Assembly (NCBI GenBank): GCA_910587105.1
Contig: CAJUMB010000005.1
Coordinates: 43,574 to 107,573 of the forward strand
Reading direction: 5' to 3'
Origin: an uncultured Lachnospiraceae bacterium
GTDB taxonomy: Bacteria > Bacillota > Clostridia > Lachnospirales > Lachnospiraceae
DNA: 64,000 nt
Shown: in pieces, positions 36,681-44,829 of the stretch
Position numbering within the stretch: the stretch's first letter is position 1
Layout of the letters: each line of letters begins with the position of its first letter
Notes under the pieces: model-generated
The model's input: only the letters and a program-made list of their open reading frames with translations
What the model was told of the DNA's origin: nothing
Database searches by the model: none
Translations under genes and position numbers: made by a program

Positions 36681-37550
36681 TTACCTGCAGTCTCCCAGGA
36701 AAAATAAAGCTGTGGTCCCGGGACCGGAATGGGCGCCGATAGTTGCGCCTACATAGTTGATAATTACCGTCTCAATGGGGTAAAGTTCCTTGATTTTCTC
36801 CGCCACATACCTGGCATCATCTTCGCAATCCCCGTGGCTGATAAATATGGTGTCACATGTGGCTTTATAGGAACCAATCCGCTCCTGCATTCCATCCACC
36901 AGCGCCTGCAGAGATTTCTTTCTCCCCCGCACTTTTCCTATGGCAACCAGTTTTCCTTCATTGTCCACATGCAGCACTGGTTTGATATTCAGCATGCCGC
37001 CCACCACAGCCGTGGCCTTGGAAACTCTGCCGCCTCTGTGCAGATGATTCAAATCATCCACAGTAAAGAGGTGGACCAGATTCTTTTTGTGGTTTTCCAC
37101 CCACTCAGCCGTTTCCTCTATGGATTTTCCGGACTCTTTTAATTCCATGGCATAATATACCAAAAGCCCCTGGCCCAAAGACGCACACAGGGAATCCAGC
37201 ACCATAATCTTCCGCTGGGGATACTGCTCAGACAATTCTTCCGCCGCCATCCGGCTGCTGTCATAACTTCCGCTGAGCCCGGAAGAAAAGGCGATGTGAA
37301 GAATATCCTTGCCTGCAGCCAGATACGGTTCCATCATTTCTTTCACAGACTCAGGATTTACCTGAGCTGTGGTTGGCAGGGCGCCTGAGCGCATTTTGGC
37401 ATAAAATTCATCTGTGGGCAGAAAATTATCCCGGGAATACGTCCGGCCGTCTATACTATAACTCAAATAAGTACATCCGATTTGATGTTCCTGAAAAAAA
37501 CTCTCCGGCAGATCCGAGTTATTATCTGTGGTAATTATGTACTCATCCAT
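36681..37550 (-). CDS. DegV family fatty-acid-binding protein (FakB-like)
   Basis: Binds a fatty acid for phosphorylation by FakA. The 289 residues show TTDNNSDLP at the start, the SGALPTTAQVNP motif, AFSSGLSGSYDSS, VLDSLCASLGQG and a terminal AHSGPGTTALFFLG. These are the lipid head-group contacts of DegV proteins. It has its own promoter and lies far from fakA, which is normal. Confidence 0.92.
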   Translation of the reverse strand: MDEYIITTDNNSDLPESFFQEHQIGCTYLSYSIDGRTYSRDNFLPTDEFYAKMRSGALPTTAQVNPESVKEMMEPYLAAGKDILHIAFSSGLSGSYDSSRMAAEELSEQYPQRKIMVLDSLCASLGQGLLVYYAMELKESGKSIEETAEWVENHKKNLVHLFTVDDLNHLHRGGRVSKATAVVGGMLNIKPVLHVDNEGKLVAIGKVRGRKKSLQALVDGMQERIGSYKATCDTIFISHGDCEDDARYVAEKIKELYPIETVIINYVGATIGAHSGPGTTALFFLGDCR

Positions 37551-37587
37551 ATAACGCCCTCCATTCTTTTTGCCTTGTCTGTATCAC

Positions 37588-37616
37588 ATCATACCACGGA
37601 ATGGAAAAAAGTTCAA
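37588..37616 (-). promoter_or_regulatory. Sigma-A promoter of the degV-alr-ruvAB operon
   Basis: Minus strand TTGAAC (37616-37611), 17 bases, TATGAT (37593-37588), with TGG before the -10. It lies in the 75-base gap after ctpA. Confidence 0.7.
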
Positions 37617-37625
37617 CAAAACCCT

Positions 37626-38816
37626 TTATTCCATCAAAACTTCAATTGCTTTCTGCAGTTGATTGTCATCTTCTTTATTAACAGTGTCCCCGGTCTGCAG
37701 GCTTTTATCCAGCTCCTCTTTCACATCCGGCTCTATGCCCACACCGTTAATATTCACACCACTGGGTGTATAGTAATTGGAGACAGTTAGTTTCAGAGCA
37801 CTGCCGTCGCCTAAATCCCGGATAGTCTGTACCACCCCTTTTCCATAAGTGGTGGTGCCCACAATCGTCCCCACCTTATGGTCTTTCACTGCTCCCGCGA
37901 AAATTTCCGAAGCGCTGGCACTGTTTCCATTGACCAAAACCGCAAGAGGAATGTCAATGGGTGTCTTTCCATCACACAGTTCTTCTTCCCTTTTTCCATA
38001 TTTATCTTCTGTATAAACAATGAGACCTTTGGGAAGTATGGTGTCCAGAACATCGCAGACAGAAGTGAGCAGCCCTCCGGGATTATCCCGCAGGTCAATG
38101 ACCAATTTCTCCATACCCTGGCTCTCCAGGTCTTCTCTCGCTTCCTGATATTGTTCAAATGTGGCATCTGTGAACTCGTAAATAGCCAGATATCCTACCT
38201 GACTGTCCAGCATCTCATGGCTGACCACTGGGATTTTTACTTCTTCTTTCTCAATGTCTACTTCCAGATAATCGTTTTCCCCTTCCCTTATCAGCGTCAA
38301 ATGTACCGGGTTAATATCCGGGTCTTTAATCTTCTTTGCCACTGTGGAAAGATCCATATCTACAACTTCCTGGGCATTGACCTTATATAAAATGTCCCCC
38401 GCCTTCAGTCCTGCCTTTTCTCCAGGTGCGCCTTCATAACAGCGCACAAAAGTAACCAGGCCATCCTCATTTTGCTGCATGACAACCCCGATTCCCTCAT
38501 AACGGCCCTGTGTTTCCTCGTTTAGCGCACTGTATTCTTCAGTGGTATAATACCGGGAATACGGGTCCTCCAGCCCATCCACCAGACCGGCATACATGCC
38601 ATCCTCCATCTTCGTCCGGTCGGGACCATTAAGGTAGTATAAATCAATGAGTTCTTCCAGATAATTAATTTTCTCCATGGTTTCTCGGCCGGTCAGGGAC
38701 CGTTTCCCCTTCATCCCCACCCCCGACGCGTATGCATAAAATCCCCCTGCTGATAACAGTGACATCAGCAGAAGACCTAAAATAAAACCTTTTAAAAACT
38801 TTCCCCGGTCTTCCAT
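37626..38816 (-). CDS. ctpA: Carboxyl-terminal processing protease (S41 family)
   Basis: Exported serine protease. One N-terminal membrane helix or signal (about 8-30), a PDZ domain (about 95-185, KAGLKAGDILYKVN) and the S41 catalytic domain: LRDNPGGLL, nucleophile Ser in NGNSASASEIFAGAVKD and the catalytic lysine in TYGKGVVQT. A C-terminal helical part completes 396 residues. It lies downstream of ftsEX, as in many Firmicutes, and may act with envelope hydrolases. ATG 38816 follows AAGGAG. Confidence 0.95.
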   Translation of the reverse strand: MEDRGKFLKGFILGLLLMSLLSAGGFYAYASGVGMKGKRSLTGRETMEKINYLEELIDLYYLNGPDRTKMEDGMYAGLVDGLEDPYSRYYTTEEYSALNEETQGRYEGIGVVMQQNEDGLVTFVRCYEGAPGEKAGLKAGDILYKVNAQEVVDMDLSTVAKKIKDPDINPVHLTLIREGENDYLEVDIEKEEVKIPVVSHEMLDSQVGYLAIYEFTDATFEQYQEAREDLESQGMEKLVIDLRDNPGGLLTSVCDVLDTILPKGLIVYTEDKYGKREEELCDGKTPIDIPLAVLVNGNSASASEIFAGAVKDHKVGTIVGTTTYGKGVVQTIRDLGDGSALKLTVSNYYTPSGVNINGVGIEPDVKEELDKSLQTGDTVNKEDDNQLQKAIEVLME

Positions 38817-38858
38817 GTCTGCTCCTTCTTACTTAAAATCCCTGCCTGAATAGTGAAG

Positions 38859-38887
38859 AAAGAGGGGCTTCCTCTCGGCCCCTCTTA
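38859..38887 (-). terminator. Terminator of the ftsE-ftsX operon
   Basis: Minus strand AAGAGGGGCC, loop, GCCCCTCTT then TCTTC. It falls between ftsX and ctpA, so ctpA needs its own promoter or readthrough. Confidence 0.75.
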
Positions 38888-38963
38888 CAATTCCCTAATC
38901 TTCCGTTCACTATCCGTCTGCACAGCTCACTCTTACTACTATTCATATCCAATTTCTGCGAAC

Positions 38964-39872
38964 TTATACCTTCAAATGCTTTCTGGTGGTAAATAAACTT
39001 CCGAAAAATCCAATTCCCATTCCCAGAATCAGTCCAACCGGCAGCAGTGTCCGGAAAATCTCTCCCACAGGAACAAACTGCAGAATACCGTCCAGCACCT
39101 GGAATTTTTCCAGGGTGTATGCAATGACCTGATTATACATCACAAACAGCATGCCAAGGGGAATCGCCGCCCCAATCAGTCCCAGAATAATACCCTCCAT
39201 TAGAAACGGCGTCCGGACAAACAAATCCGTAGCTCCAATTAATTTCATAATACCGATTTCTTCTCTCCGTATGGTGATTCCGGTTGATATGGTGTTGCTG
39301 ATAAGAAAAACAGCCACCACAAGGAGTATGGCAATAATAGCAATGGAAATGGTTGCAATCAGCCTGTTAAACGTTCCCAGGGTTCTCACTGCGCTCTCTG
39401 AATGCCGCACCTCACGGACCCCTTCCAGACTTTCAATATAAGAAACCAGGTCGCTCTGCTTCTCAATCTGGTTCACATAAACCTCATAACTTGCCGAATT
39501 GGCCAGGGGATTGTCATCCTGGAATCCTTCCGCAGCCTCTTTGGAATCTCCAAAATACTGCTCCTGGAATCCTTCCCAGGCTTCCTCCGCAGACACAAAT
39601 TTAATTTCCGAAACTTCCGGTCTTTCCTGAATCCGTCTTCCCACATCGTCGATGACCGCATCGCCCACGTCTTTCTCAAAAAAGACGGTCATAGACACGT
39701 CTCCTTCCACGCCTTTTACCATATGATTCACATTAGTGACAATGGAATAGAAAATGCCAAAAATAAAGATACAGGCTGCCATAGTGACAATAGATGCCAG
39801 CGAAAACATCCAGTTCCTGACAATATTTTTAAATCCCTGTTTCAGCTCATAGACAATCGTACTAATCCTCAT
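38964..39872 (-). CDS. ftsX: Cell division ABC transporter permease FtsX
   Basis: Membrane half of FtsEX, which activates peptidoglycan hydrolases rather than moving a solute. 302 residues: an N-terminal membrane helix (about 22-45), a large extracytoplasmic domain (about 50-165) and three helices at the end (ISIAIIAILLVVAVFLISNTI, then LIGAAIPLGMLFVMY and the last helix). ATG 39872 follows AAGGAG by 9 bases and overlaps the ftsE end. Confidence 0.95.
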   Translation of the reverse strand: MRISTIVYELKQGFKNIVRNWMFSLASIVTMAACIFIFGIFYSIVTNVNHMVKGVEGDVSMTVFFEKDVGDAVIDDVGRRIQERPEVSEIKFVSAEEAWEGFQEQYFGDSKEAAEGFQDDNPLANSASYEVYVNQIEKQSDLVSYIESLEGVREVRHSESAVRTLGTFNRLIATISIAIIAILLVVAVFLISNTISTGITIRREEIGIMKLIGATDLFVRTPFLMEGIILGLIGAAIPLGMLFVMYNQVIAYTLEKFQVLDGILQFVPVGEIFRTLLPVGLILGMGIGFFGSLFTTRKHLKV

Positions 39873-40548
39873 AGTGATACTCTCCTTCTCGCTCATCGCT
39901 GATGATCACACCCTTACGCATGGCAACCACACGCTTTTTCATGGCGTTTACGATCTCTTTGTTATGAGTTACCACCACAACTGTAGTCCCTCTGTCGTTG
40001 ATTTCTTCCAGAAGCCGCATAATTTCTGCTGCATTCTGCGGGTCCAGATTTCCTGTAGGCTCATCGGCCAGCAGAATATCCGGTCTGTTCACCAGAGCAC
40101 GGGCCAGAGCCACTCTTTGCTGTTCCCCTCCGGACAGTTCTTTGGGACGGGATTTGTACTTCTCCGCCAGTCCCACCAGGGTGAGCATTTCGGGAACTCT
40201 CTTTCTGATAACGCGGGTGGGTTTTCCGATGACCCGCTGGGCAAAAGCCACATTTTCATATACATTCCTGTCTTTCAACAGACGGAAATCCTGAAAAACC
40301 ACCCCCAGTTTTCTGCGGTATTTAGCCACCTGACGGCGCCTCATATTCCTCAAGTTGATTCCATCCACCATGACTGTGCCTGAAGAGGCATCCAGCTCCT
40401 TCATCAGCATCTTGATCAATGTGGACTTTCCGGAACCGCTGTTTCCTACTATGAATACAAATTCTCCTTTGTCAATATGTAAATTGGCGTTCTTAACTGC
40501 TGGCTGCCCCTTGGAGTATGTTTTACTTACATCTACCAAATCAATCAT
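39862..40548 (-). CDS. ftsE: Cell division ATP-binding protein FtsE
   Basis: ATPase of FtsEX, 228 residues. Walker A GNSGSGKST, signature LSGGEQQRVALARA, Walker B LLADEPTGNLD and the switch histidine in VVVVTHNKEI. It starts IDLVDVSKTYSKGQPAVK. ATG 40548 follows GGAGG by 5 bases. The 11-base overlap with ftsX indicates coupling. Confidence 0.97.
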   Translation of the reverse strand: MIDLVDVSKTYSKGQPAVKNANLHIDKGEFVFIVGNSGSGKSTLIKMLMKELDASSGTVMVDGINLRNMRRRQVAKYRRKLGVVFQDFRLLKDRNVYENVAFAQRVIGKPTRVIRKRVPEMLTLVGLAEKYKSRPKELSGGEQQRVALARALVNRPDILLADEPTGNLDPQNAAEIMRLLEEINDRGTTVVVVTHNKEIVNAMKKRVVAMRKGVIISDEREGEYHYED

Positions 40549-40622
40549 AATATCCTCCTCATGCCGCAATTCCTTTGTTCTTTATCCTGCCGTCTTCCAA
40601 TATGTAACTTTTATGTAATATT

Positions 40623-40650
40623 ATTGTAACATATTCTCCAGAAATTGCAA
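40623..40650 (-). promoter_or_regulatory. Sigma-A promoter of ftsEX
   Basis: Minus strand TTGCAA (40650-40645), 16 bases, TACAAT (40628-40623), about 75 bases upstream of the ftsE start. Confidence 0.6.
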
Positions 40651-40718
40651 GGATTTTCTTTTTTAAGAATATCTGACCATGGTCTGCACAACAGATCCTG
40701 TCTTTTGTAAATGAATAC

Positions 40719-40745
40719 GTAACTGTTCCGTCCATTCACAGTTAC
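40719..40745. repeat. Inverted repeat downstream of the CdaR-type gene
   Basis: GTAACTGT and ACAGTTAC form a perfect 8-bp stem around 11 bases, two bases after the regulator stop codon. There is no T-run, so it may be a weak terminator or RNA end-protecting hairpin. Confidence 0.5.
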
Positions 40746-40746
40746 A

Positions 40747-41835
40747 CTAATATTCAAGGGTCTCCATGTATTTCATATACCGCACCACCATCATGGCAAT
40801 TTTAAATGTGATGGCATCTTCAAACACGCGCAGATCAAGCCCGGTGCTCTTCTGCAGTTTGTCCAGACGGTACACCAGTGTATTTCTGTGTATATAAAGC
40901 TGTCTGGAAGTCTCCGAAACATTCAGGCTGTTCTCAAAAAATTTATCAATGGTTACCAGAGTCTCCTCTTCGAAATCATCCGGTGATTTGTTCTCGAATA
41001 TTTCCCGGATAAACATTTTGCACAGAGGTATGGGCAGCTGGTAAATCAATCTTCCGATTCCCAGAGAACTATATGCAATTACCTCTTTGTCCCCAAAGAA
41101 AATCTTGCCCACATCCAGAGCCATGCGCGCTTCTTTATAAGAACGGGAAACTTCTTTCAGCTCCCTGGCAATGGCTCCGTATGCAATATGATTTCCAGAC
41201 TGCTTATCCAGCCCCAGAGAATCCAGGATACTTTTTGCCAGTTTATCAATTTCCTCATATCCCTCGTCTTCTGCCAGCTCTTTTACAATGATAATACTTT
41301 TTTCATCAACCGCTGTGATAAAATCACCATTTTTGCCATGGAATAGTGCTTTTACATTTTCTACTGAATGATGCTCTTTCTTCTGGCTTGTTTCCAGAAT
41401 CAGCACCACCCTGCGCATATCAGCCTCAATGTGAAGCTTTTTTGCACGGTTATAGATATCCACCAGAAGCAGATTATCCAGCAGCAGGTTTTTGATAAAA
41501 CTGTCTTTATCAAACCGCTCTTTATATGCCACAATCAGACTCTGAATCTGAAATGCAGCCAGTTTGCCGATCATATAAGTGTCTTCGTTGTCCCCATACA
41601 CAACCAGAATATAATCCAGCTGATGGTCATCGCTCACTTTAAAATACTGATAACCTTTCACCAGCTGGCTTTCTGCCTGAGACTCTGCAAAGGTTTTTAC
41701 TTCCACAAAACCGGAGACATCTTCCGAAAATGTGGAGGCCAGGACTTTTCCCTCTGCATCCATAATGCACAGGTCAGTCCTGGAGATTTCCTTTAATCCT
41801 TCCAACGTATTCTGAAGTACTTGATTCGATATCAT
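40747..41835 (-). CDS. CdaR/PucR-type transcriptional regulator
   Basis: 362 residues. A sensory N-terminal part (ISRTDLCIMDAEGKVLAST, about 1-125), a middle CdaR GGDEF-like domain (about 130-285) and the PucR C-terminal helix-turn-helix (about 300-355: FFENSLNVSETSRQLYIHRNTLVYRLDKL). Such proteins often respond to sugar acids or purines. No catabolic genes lie beside it, so ligand and targets are unknown. ATG 41835 follows GGTGAGAGG very closely. It is separate from ftsEX, which has its own promoter. Confidence 0.85.
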   Translation of the reverse strand: MISNQVLQNTLEGLKEISRTDLCIMDAEGKVLASTFSEDVSGFVEVKTFAESQAESQLVKGYQYFKVSDDHQLDYILVVYGDNEDTYMIGKLAAFQIQSLIVAYKERFDKDSFIKNLLLDNLLLVDIYNRAKKLHIEADMRRVVLILETSQKKEHHSVENVKALFHGKNGDFITAVDEKSIIIVKELAEDEGYEEIDKLAKSILDSLGLDKQSGNHIAYGAIARELKEVSRSYKEARMALDVGKIFFGDKEVIAYSSLGIGRLIYQLPIPLCKMFIREIFENKSPDDFEEETLVTIDKFFENSLNVSETSRQLYIHRNTLVYRLDKLQKSTGLDLRVFEDAITFKIAMMVVRYMKYMETLEY

Positions 41836-42062
41836 CCTCTCACCAATCCTTTTCCTGTTTATTCACAGCTGCCCAGCCTTTTCCCTGCGCAGAGCATCCT
41901 ATCACAAACTGAACCGCTGCGTCATTCTCGCAAAGGCAATCTATCTAAATTTCATTTTAATACAAAATAAACAAAAAAGAAAGTAAAAATATTAAAAAAA
42001 CATTCTTTTTTTGTATATAATTACCTATATCGAATTTCATACTTCATTCATTTTTCACACTT

Positions 42063-43832
42063 TTACAAGTCTCTGTCCAGCTGCCGGGTCAGATATTTGC
42101 CTACAATCTTTGAGAAATGCTCAATATCATGGATATATGCAAAATCCTTGCCGAAAATTTTCTTCTCTGTGGAAAGATCTTTTTCTTCTCCGGCGAACAC
42201 ACCCAGCACGCTGACCCCCATGTTCCGCAGCCTGCGCACCTCAAAAGCCGTATCTCTCACCGCATATTTTCCCTCGTAAGGTTTGGGGGTGCGGCCGTCA
42301 GGTCTGTTGATAATCACATCATGAGGTCTGCCGTCGCTTAGGACAATGAGGATTTTCTTTTCTTCTTCCCGCTGGAGAAGGCCATAGCCGGCCGCCTTTA
42401 CCGCCAGCCCATCCCGGTTATTGGATGAGGTAATGTAATCGAAAATCCTCTCATTGCAACTTCTGTCATCGTCGTAATCCCGAAAACGGTGCAGAATCGT
42501 GTAGTCCCAGAAAGTGCAGAAACTCATCACCCTGTGGGGTATCTCCACATTGCTCAGACTCTCACTGATCATATATCCCTGGATGGCAACTTCCCCCTGC
42601 CGGGGACGCTGAGAACCGCTGGCATCAATGAGCACATCCACCACGAAGTCGGAACTGTCCCCTTTAATCTCCCTGCGAAACAGCTTGGTATCATCCGTGC
42701 GTCCCACTTTCCACATCCTGGCCGGAACGATTCCCCCCCAGTGGGAATCCACTTCTGTCACTTCATTTCGCATAATCAGAGATTTTTTCAATGTCTCTGT
42801 GAGAACTGCAATATTTCTCTTTACAGTGCGGTGTTTATCAAAATAGAGAAATTTATTTTTTTCTCTGGTTTTCTTCGCATATTTATATTGGTAATTTTCC
42901 TTTACTGGATTTTGAAGAATCCCTTCTGTAAAGTAGAGACTGCAGTCGCTGTGCAGTTCCCGGCACATATGATAATTGATCCGCTTACTGTCCAGTTCTG
43001 CCAGATAGGATCTGCCGAAATTCAGCTCCACATAAGAGTACATTTTCTCCAGAGCTTCCTGTGTAACCACTTTTATTGTCTGCTTTTTTGGCTTCTGCTC
43101 TGCCTCCTCTTCCACAGACTCCTCTGGCTCCATGTCCTCCATATTGGTCATATTGACTGTCAGCTGCTCCAGGTAACTCTCAAAGGCATCCTCATACATT
43201 TCCTCAGACAGAAAATCCTGCCAGGAATATTCTGTCAGCTCTTCGATGGACACTGCCAGAACTTTTTCCAGATCCCCATACTTTTCTTCAAATTTGGGGT
43301 CCACCACCTGGTTGTACAGCTGGTCAATCTTCTCAATCAGTTCCCGGCTGTCAGCCGTCTGGGCGCACTGATAGACCAGGTCCATCCATCTTCTGGTCTT
43401 GGCGTCCACCCGGTAACTGCCCTGCAGAGCCTCCCGCAGCAGAGAATACTTCAGTTTCCCCCAGGGGGAAGCCGCCATTTTCTCAAATCTGTCGTCAATA
43501 ACCGCCTCAAAAGCTTTCTGGCGGATGGCTTTCACCCCCGGACGCTCTGCACAGATTCTCTCGCCCACTGCTTCTTCCATACACAGCTGGGCAATACTCA
43601 CAAGAGGCCCTTCCTCTGCGTGGAGAAAAATCTTCTTCACCAGATAGAGCCCCAGTGCCTCTTTGTCGTAATACTTGGCAAATGCCCCCTGCTTCACACC
43701 GTCATACAGTGCAATTTCTTTTGCCCGGAGAAATGCCTCCACATCCGGTTTCATATCCAGCGTGTAGTCCCCGCTGACAGTCCAAAGCAGATTCTTAATC
43801 CTGTTTTCTAATTCCAGTTGGTTCTCATCCAT
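42063..43832 (-). CDS. von Willebrand factor A domain protein, partner of MoxR ATPase
   Basis: 589 residues. The N-terminal 380 are helical and acidic (an EPEESVEEEAEQKPKKQ linker near 235) with no family I can name. The C-terminal VWA domain (about 395-580) has the MIDAS motif DASGS, then FTFWDY-like core strands and VLSDGRPHD. The pattern is like NorD/CobT-type VWA proteins working with MoxR chaperones in metal or cofactor insertion. No NO reductase or cobaltochelatase genes are near. The start may be 43832 or 43838, overlapping the moxR end. Confidence 0.8.
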   Translation of the reverse strand: MDENQLELENRIKNLLWTVSGDYTLDMKPDVEAFLRAKEIALYDGVKQGAFAKYYDKEALGLYLVKKIFLHAEEGPLVSIAQLCMEEAVGERICAERPGVKAIRQKAFEAVIDDRFEKMAASPWGKLKYSLLREALQGSYRVDAKTRRWMDLVYQCAQTADSRELIEKIDQLYNQVVDPKFEEKYGDLEKVLAVSIEELTEYSWQDFLSEEMYEDAFESYLEQLTVNMTNMEDMEPEESVEEEAEQKPKKQTIKVVTQEALEKMYSYVELNFGRSYLAELDSKRINYHMCRELHSDCSLYFTEGILQNPVKENYQYKYAKKTREKNKFLYFDKHRTVKRNIAVLTETLKKSLIMRNEVTEVDSHWGGIVPARMWKVGRTDDTKLFRREIKGDSSDFVVDVLIDASGSQRPRQGEVAIQGYMISESLSNVEIPHRVMSFCTFWDYTILHRFRDYDDDRSCNERIFDYITSSNNRDGLAVKAAGYGLLQREEEKKILIVLSDGRPHDVIINRPDGRTPKPYEGKYAVRDTAFEVRRLRNMGVSVLGVFAGEEKDLSTEKKIFGKDFAYIHDIEHFSKIVGKYLTRQLDRDL

Positions 43833-44742
43833 AGACATTTTCCCTGGTCCAGCTCTCCGGTATCCGGGTCACCACAACGTCGTCCACAATCTCTTTCTCA
43901 AAAACATCAAAGGTCTTATTCGTCACGCCCATGCGCACGGCCTGCAGAGGACGAAGCCCTGTCCGTATGGTTCCCATAGCAGCCAGAAGTCCTCTTAAAT
44001 CCAGCGCCTTCGTAGATATTTCGCTATTGTCGGCTTTCAGCTGCAAATCCAAAAACAGACCTGCAAACTGCTCCACCGCCTCCGGCTTTGCCGACGGATA
44101 GGAAGTCCGTATAATAAATTCCAGTGTGTCAGCTGTCTGGGGCGGCATATCAATCACAAGGAACCTGGATACCAGCGCCTCATTCAATTCTTTCGTTCCC
44201 GCATATCCATAGTTCATGGTGCCGATAAACCGTGCTGCCGGGTGCAGGCCAATCTTATGATATCCGGGCACGTCAATGCTCCTTCTGTGGTCCAGTGTGG
44301 CATGCAGCACAGATACCGCATCATTTTTCGCCATGTTAATCTCATCCAGAATGCCGAATCCGCCATATTGAGCACACTGATAAATACTGCCCCGGCGCAG
44401 TTTTACCTGGTTATCCACAAAAGTATCTGTCCCGATTAGTTCCGCACTGCTTGTATTGACATGAAAGGATACATTATAGGCAGGACGCCGGAATACGTAA
44501 GCTAGATTTTCCGCCAGAATATTTTTCCCGGTAGCCTTCGAACCTGTCAGAAGGATATTTTCTCCTTCCAGAAGGCCAGCTATGGCCATTTCCAAAATAT
44601 CTTTTCCATAGAAAGGAATCACAGGTTTTATAATCCTGTCTGCCGCTTCCTCAGGTACTGGATATTTTTCCCGAAACTCACGGATTCCCTGAATCAATTC
44701 CGGATTCACCTGCTGTTCTTCCAAAAATCTAAAATCGTCCAT
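43825..44742 (-). CDS. MoxR-like AAA+ ATPase
   Basis: Chaperone ATPase of 305 residues. Walker A is LLTGSKATGKNI (GSKATGKN, unusual for the common GPPGxGKT), Walker B GILDEINMAKND, sensor 1 FIGTMNYGYAGTKEL and arginine finger region ALVSRFLVIDMP. Family members remodel or activate partner proteins with the VWA protein encoded directly downstream. ATG 44742 follows AGGGAG. The substrate is not evident. Confidence 0.88.
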   Translation of the reverse strand: MDDFRFLEEQQVNPELIQGIREFREKYPVPEEAADRIIKPVIPFYGKDILEMAIAGLLEGENILLTGSKATGKNILAENLAYVFRRPAYNVSFHVNTSSAELIGTDTFVDNQVKLRRGSIYQCAQYGGFGILDEINMAKNDAVSVLHATLDHRRSIDVPGYHKIGLHPAARFIGTMNYGYAGTKELNEALVSRFLVIDMPPQTADTLEFIIRTSYPSAKPEAVEQFAGLFLDLQLKADNSEISTKALDLRGLLAAMGTIRTGLRPLQAVRMGVTNKTFDVFEKEIVDDVVVTRIPESWTRENVYG

Positions 44743-44829
44743 CTTTTTCTCCCTAAGTTTTATAGTATTTGATCCATAGGTTAATTATCCGTATCATACC
44801 ATAGCCTGCCCTGAGTTTCAAGTTATTGG

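Noticed and set aside
42489..43811. 440-codon open frame on + opposite the VWA gene
   Set aside because: No ribosome site, composition typical of antisense shadows, and the minus-strand gene has recognisable VWA motifs.
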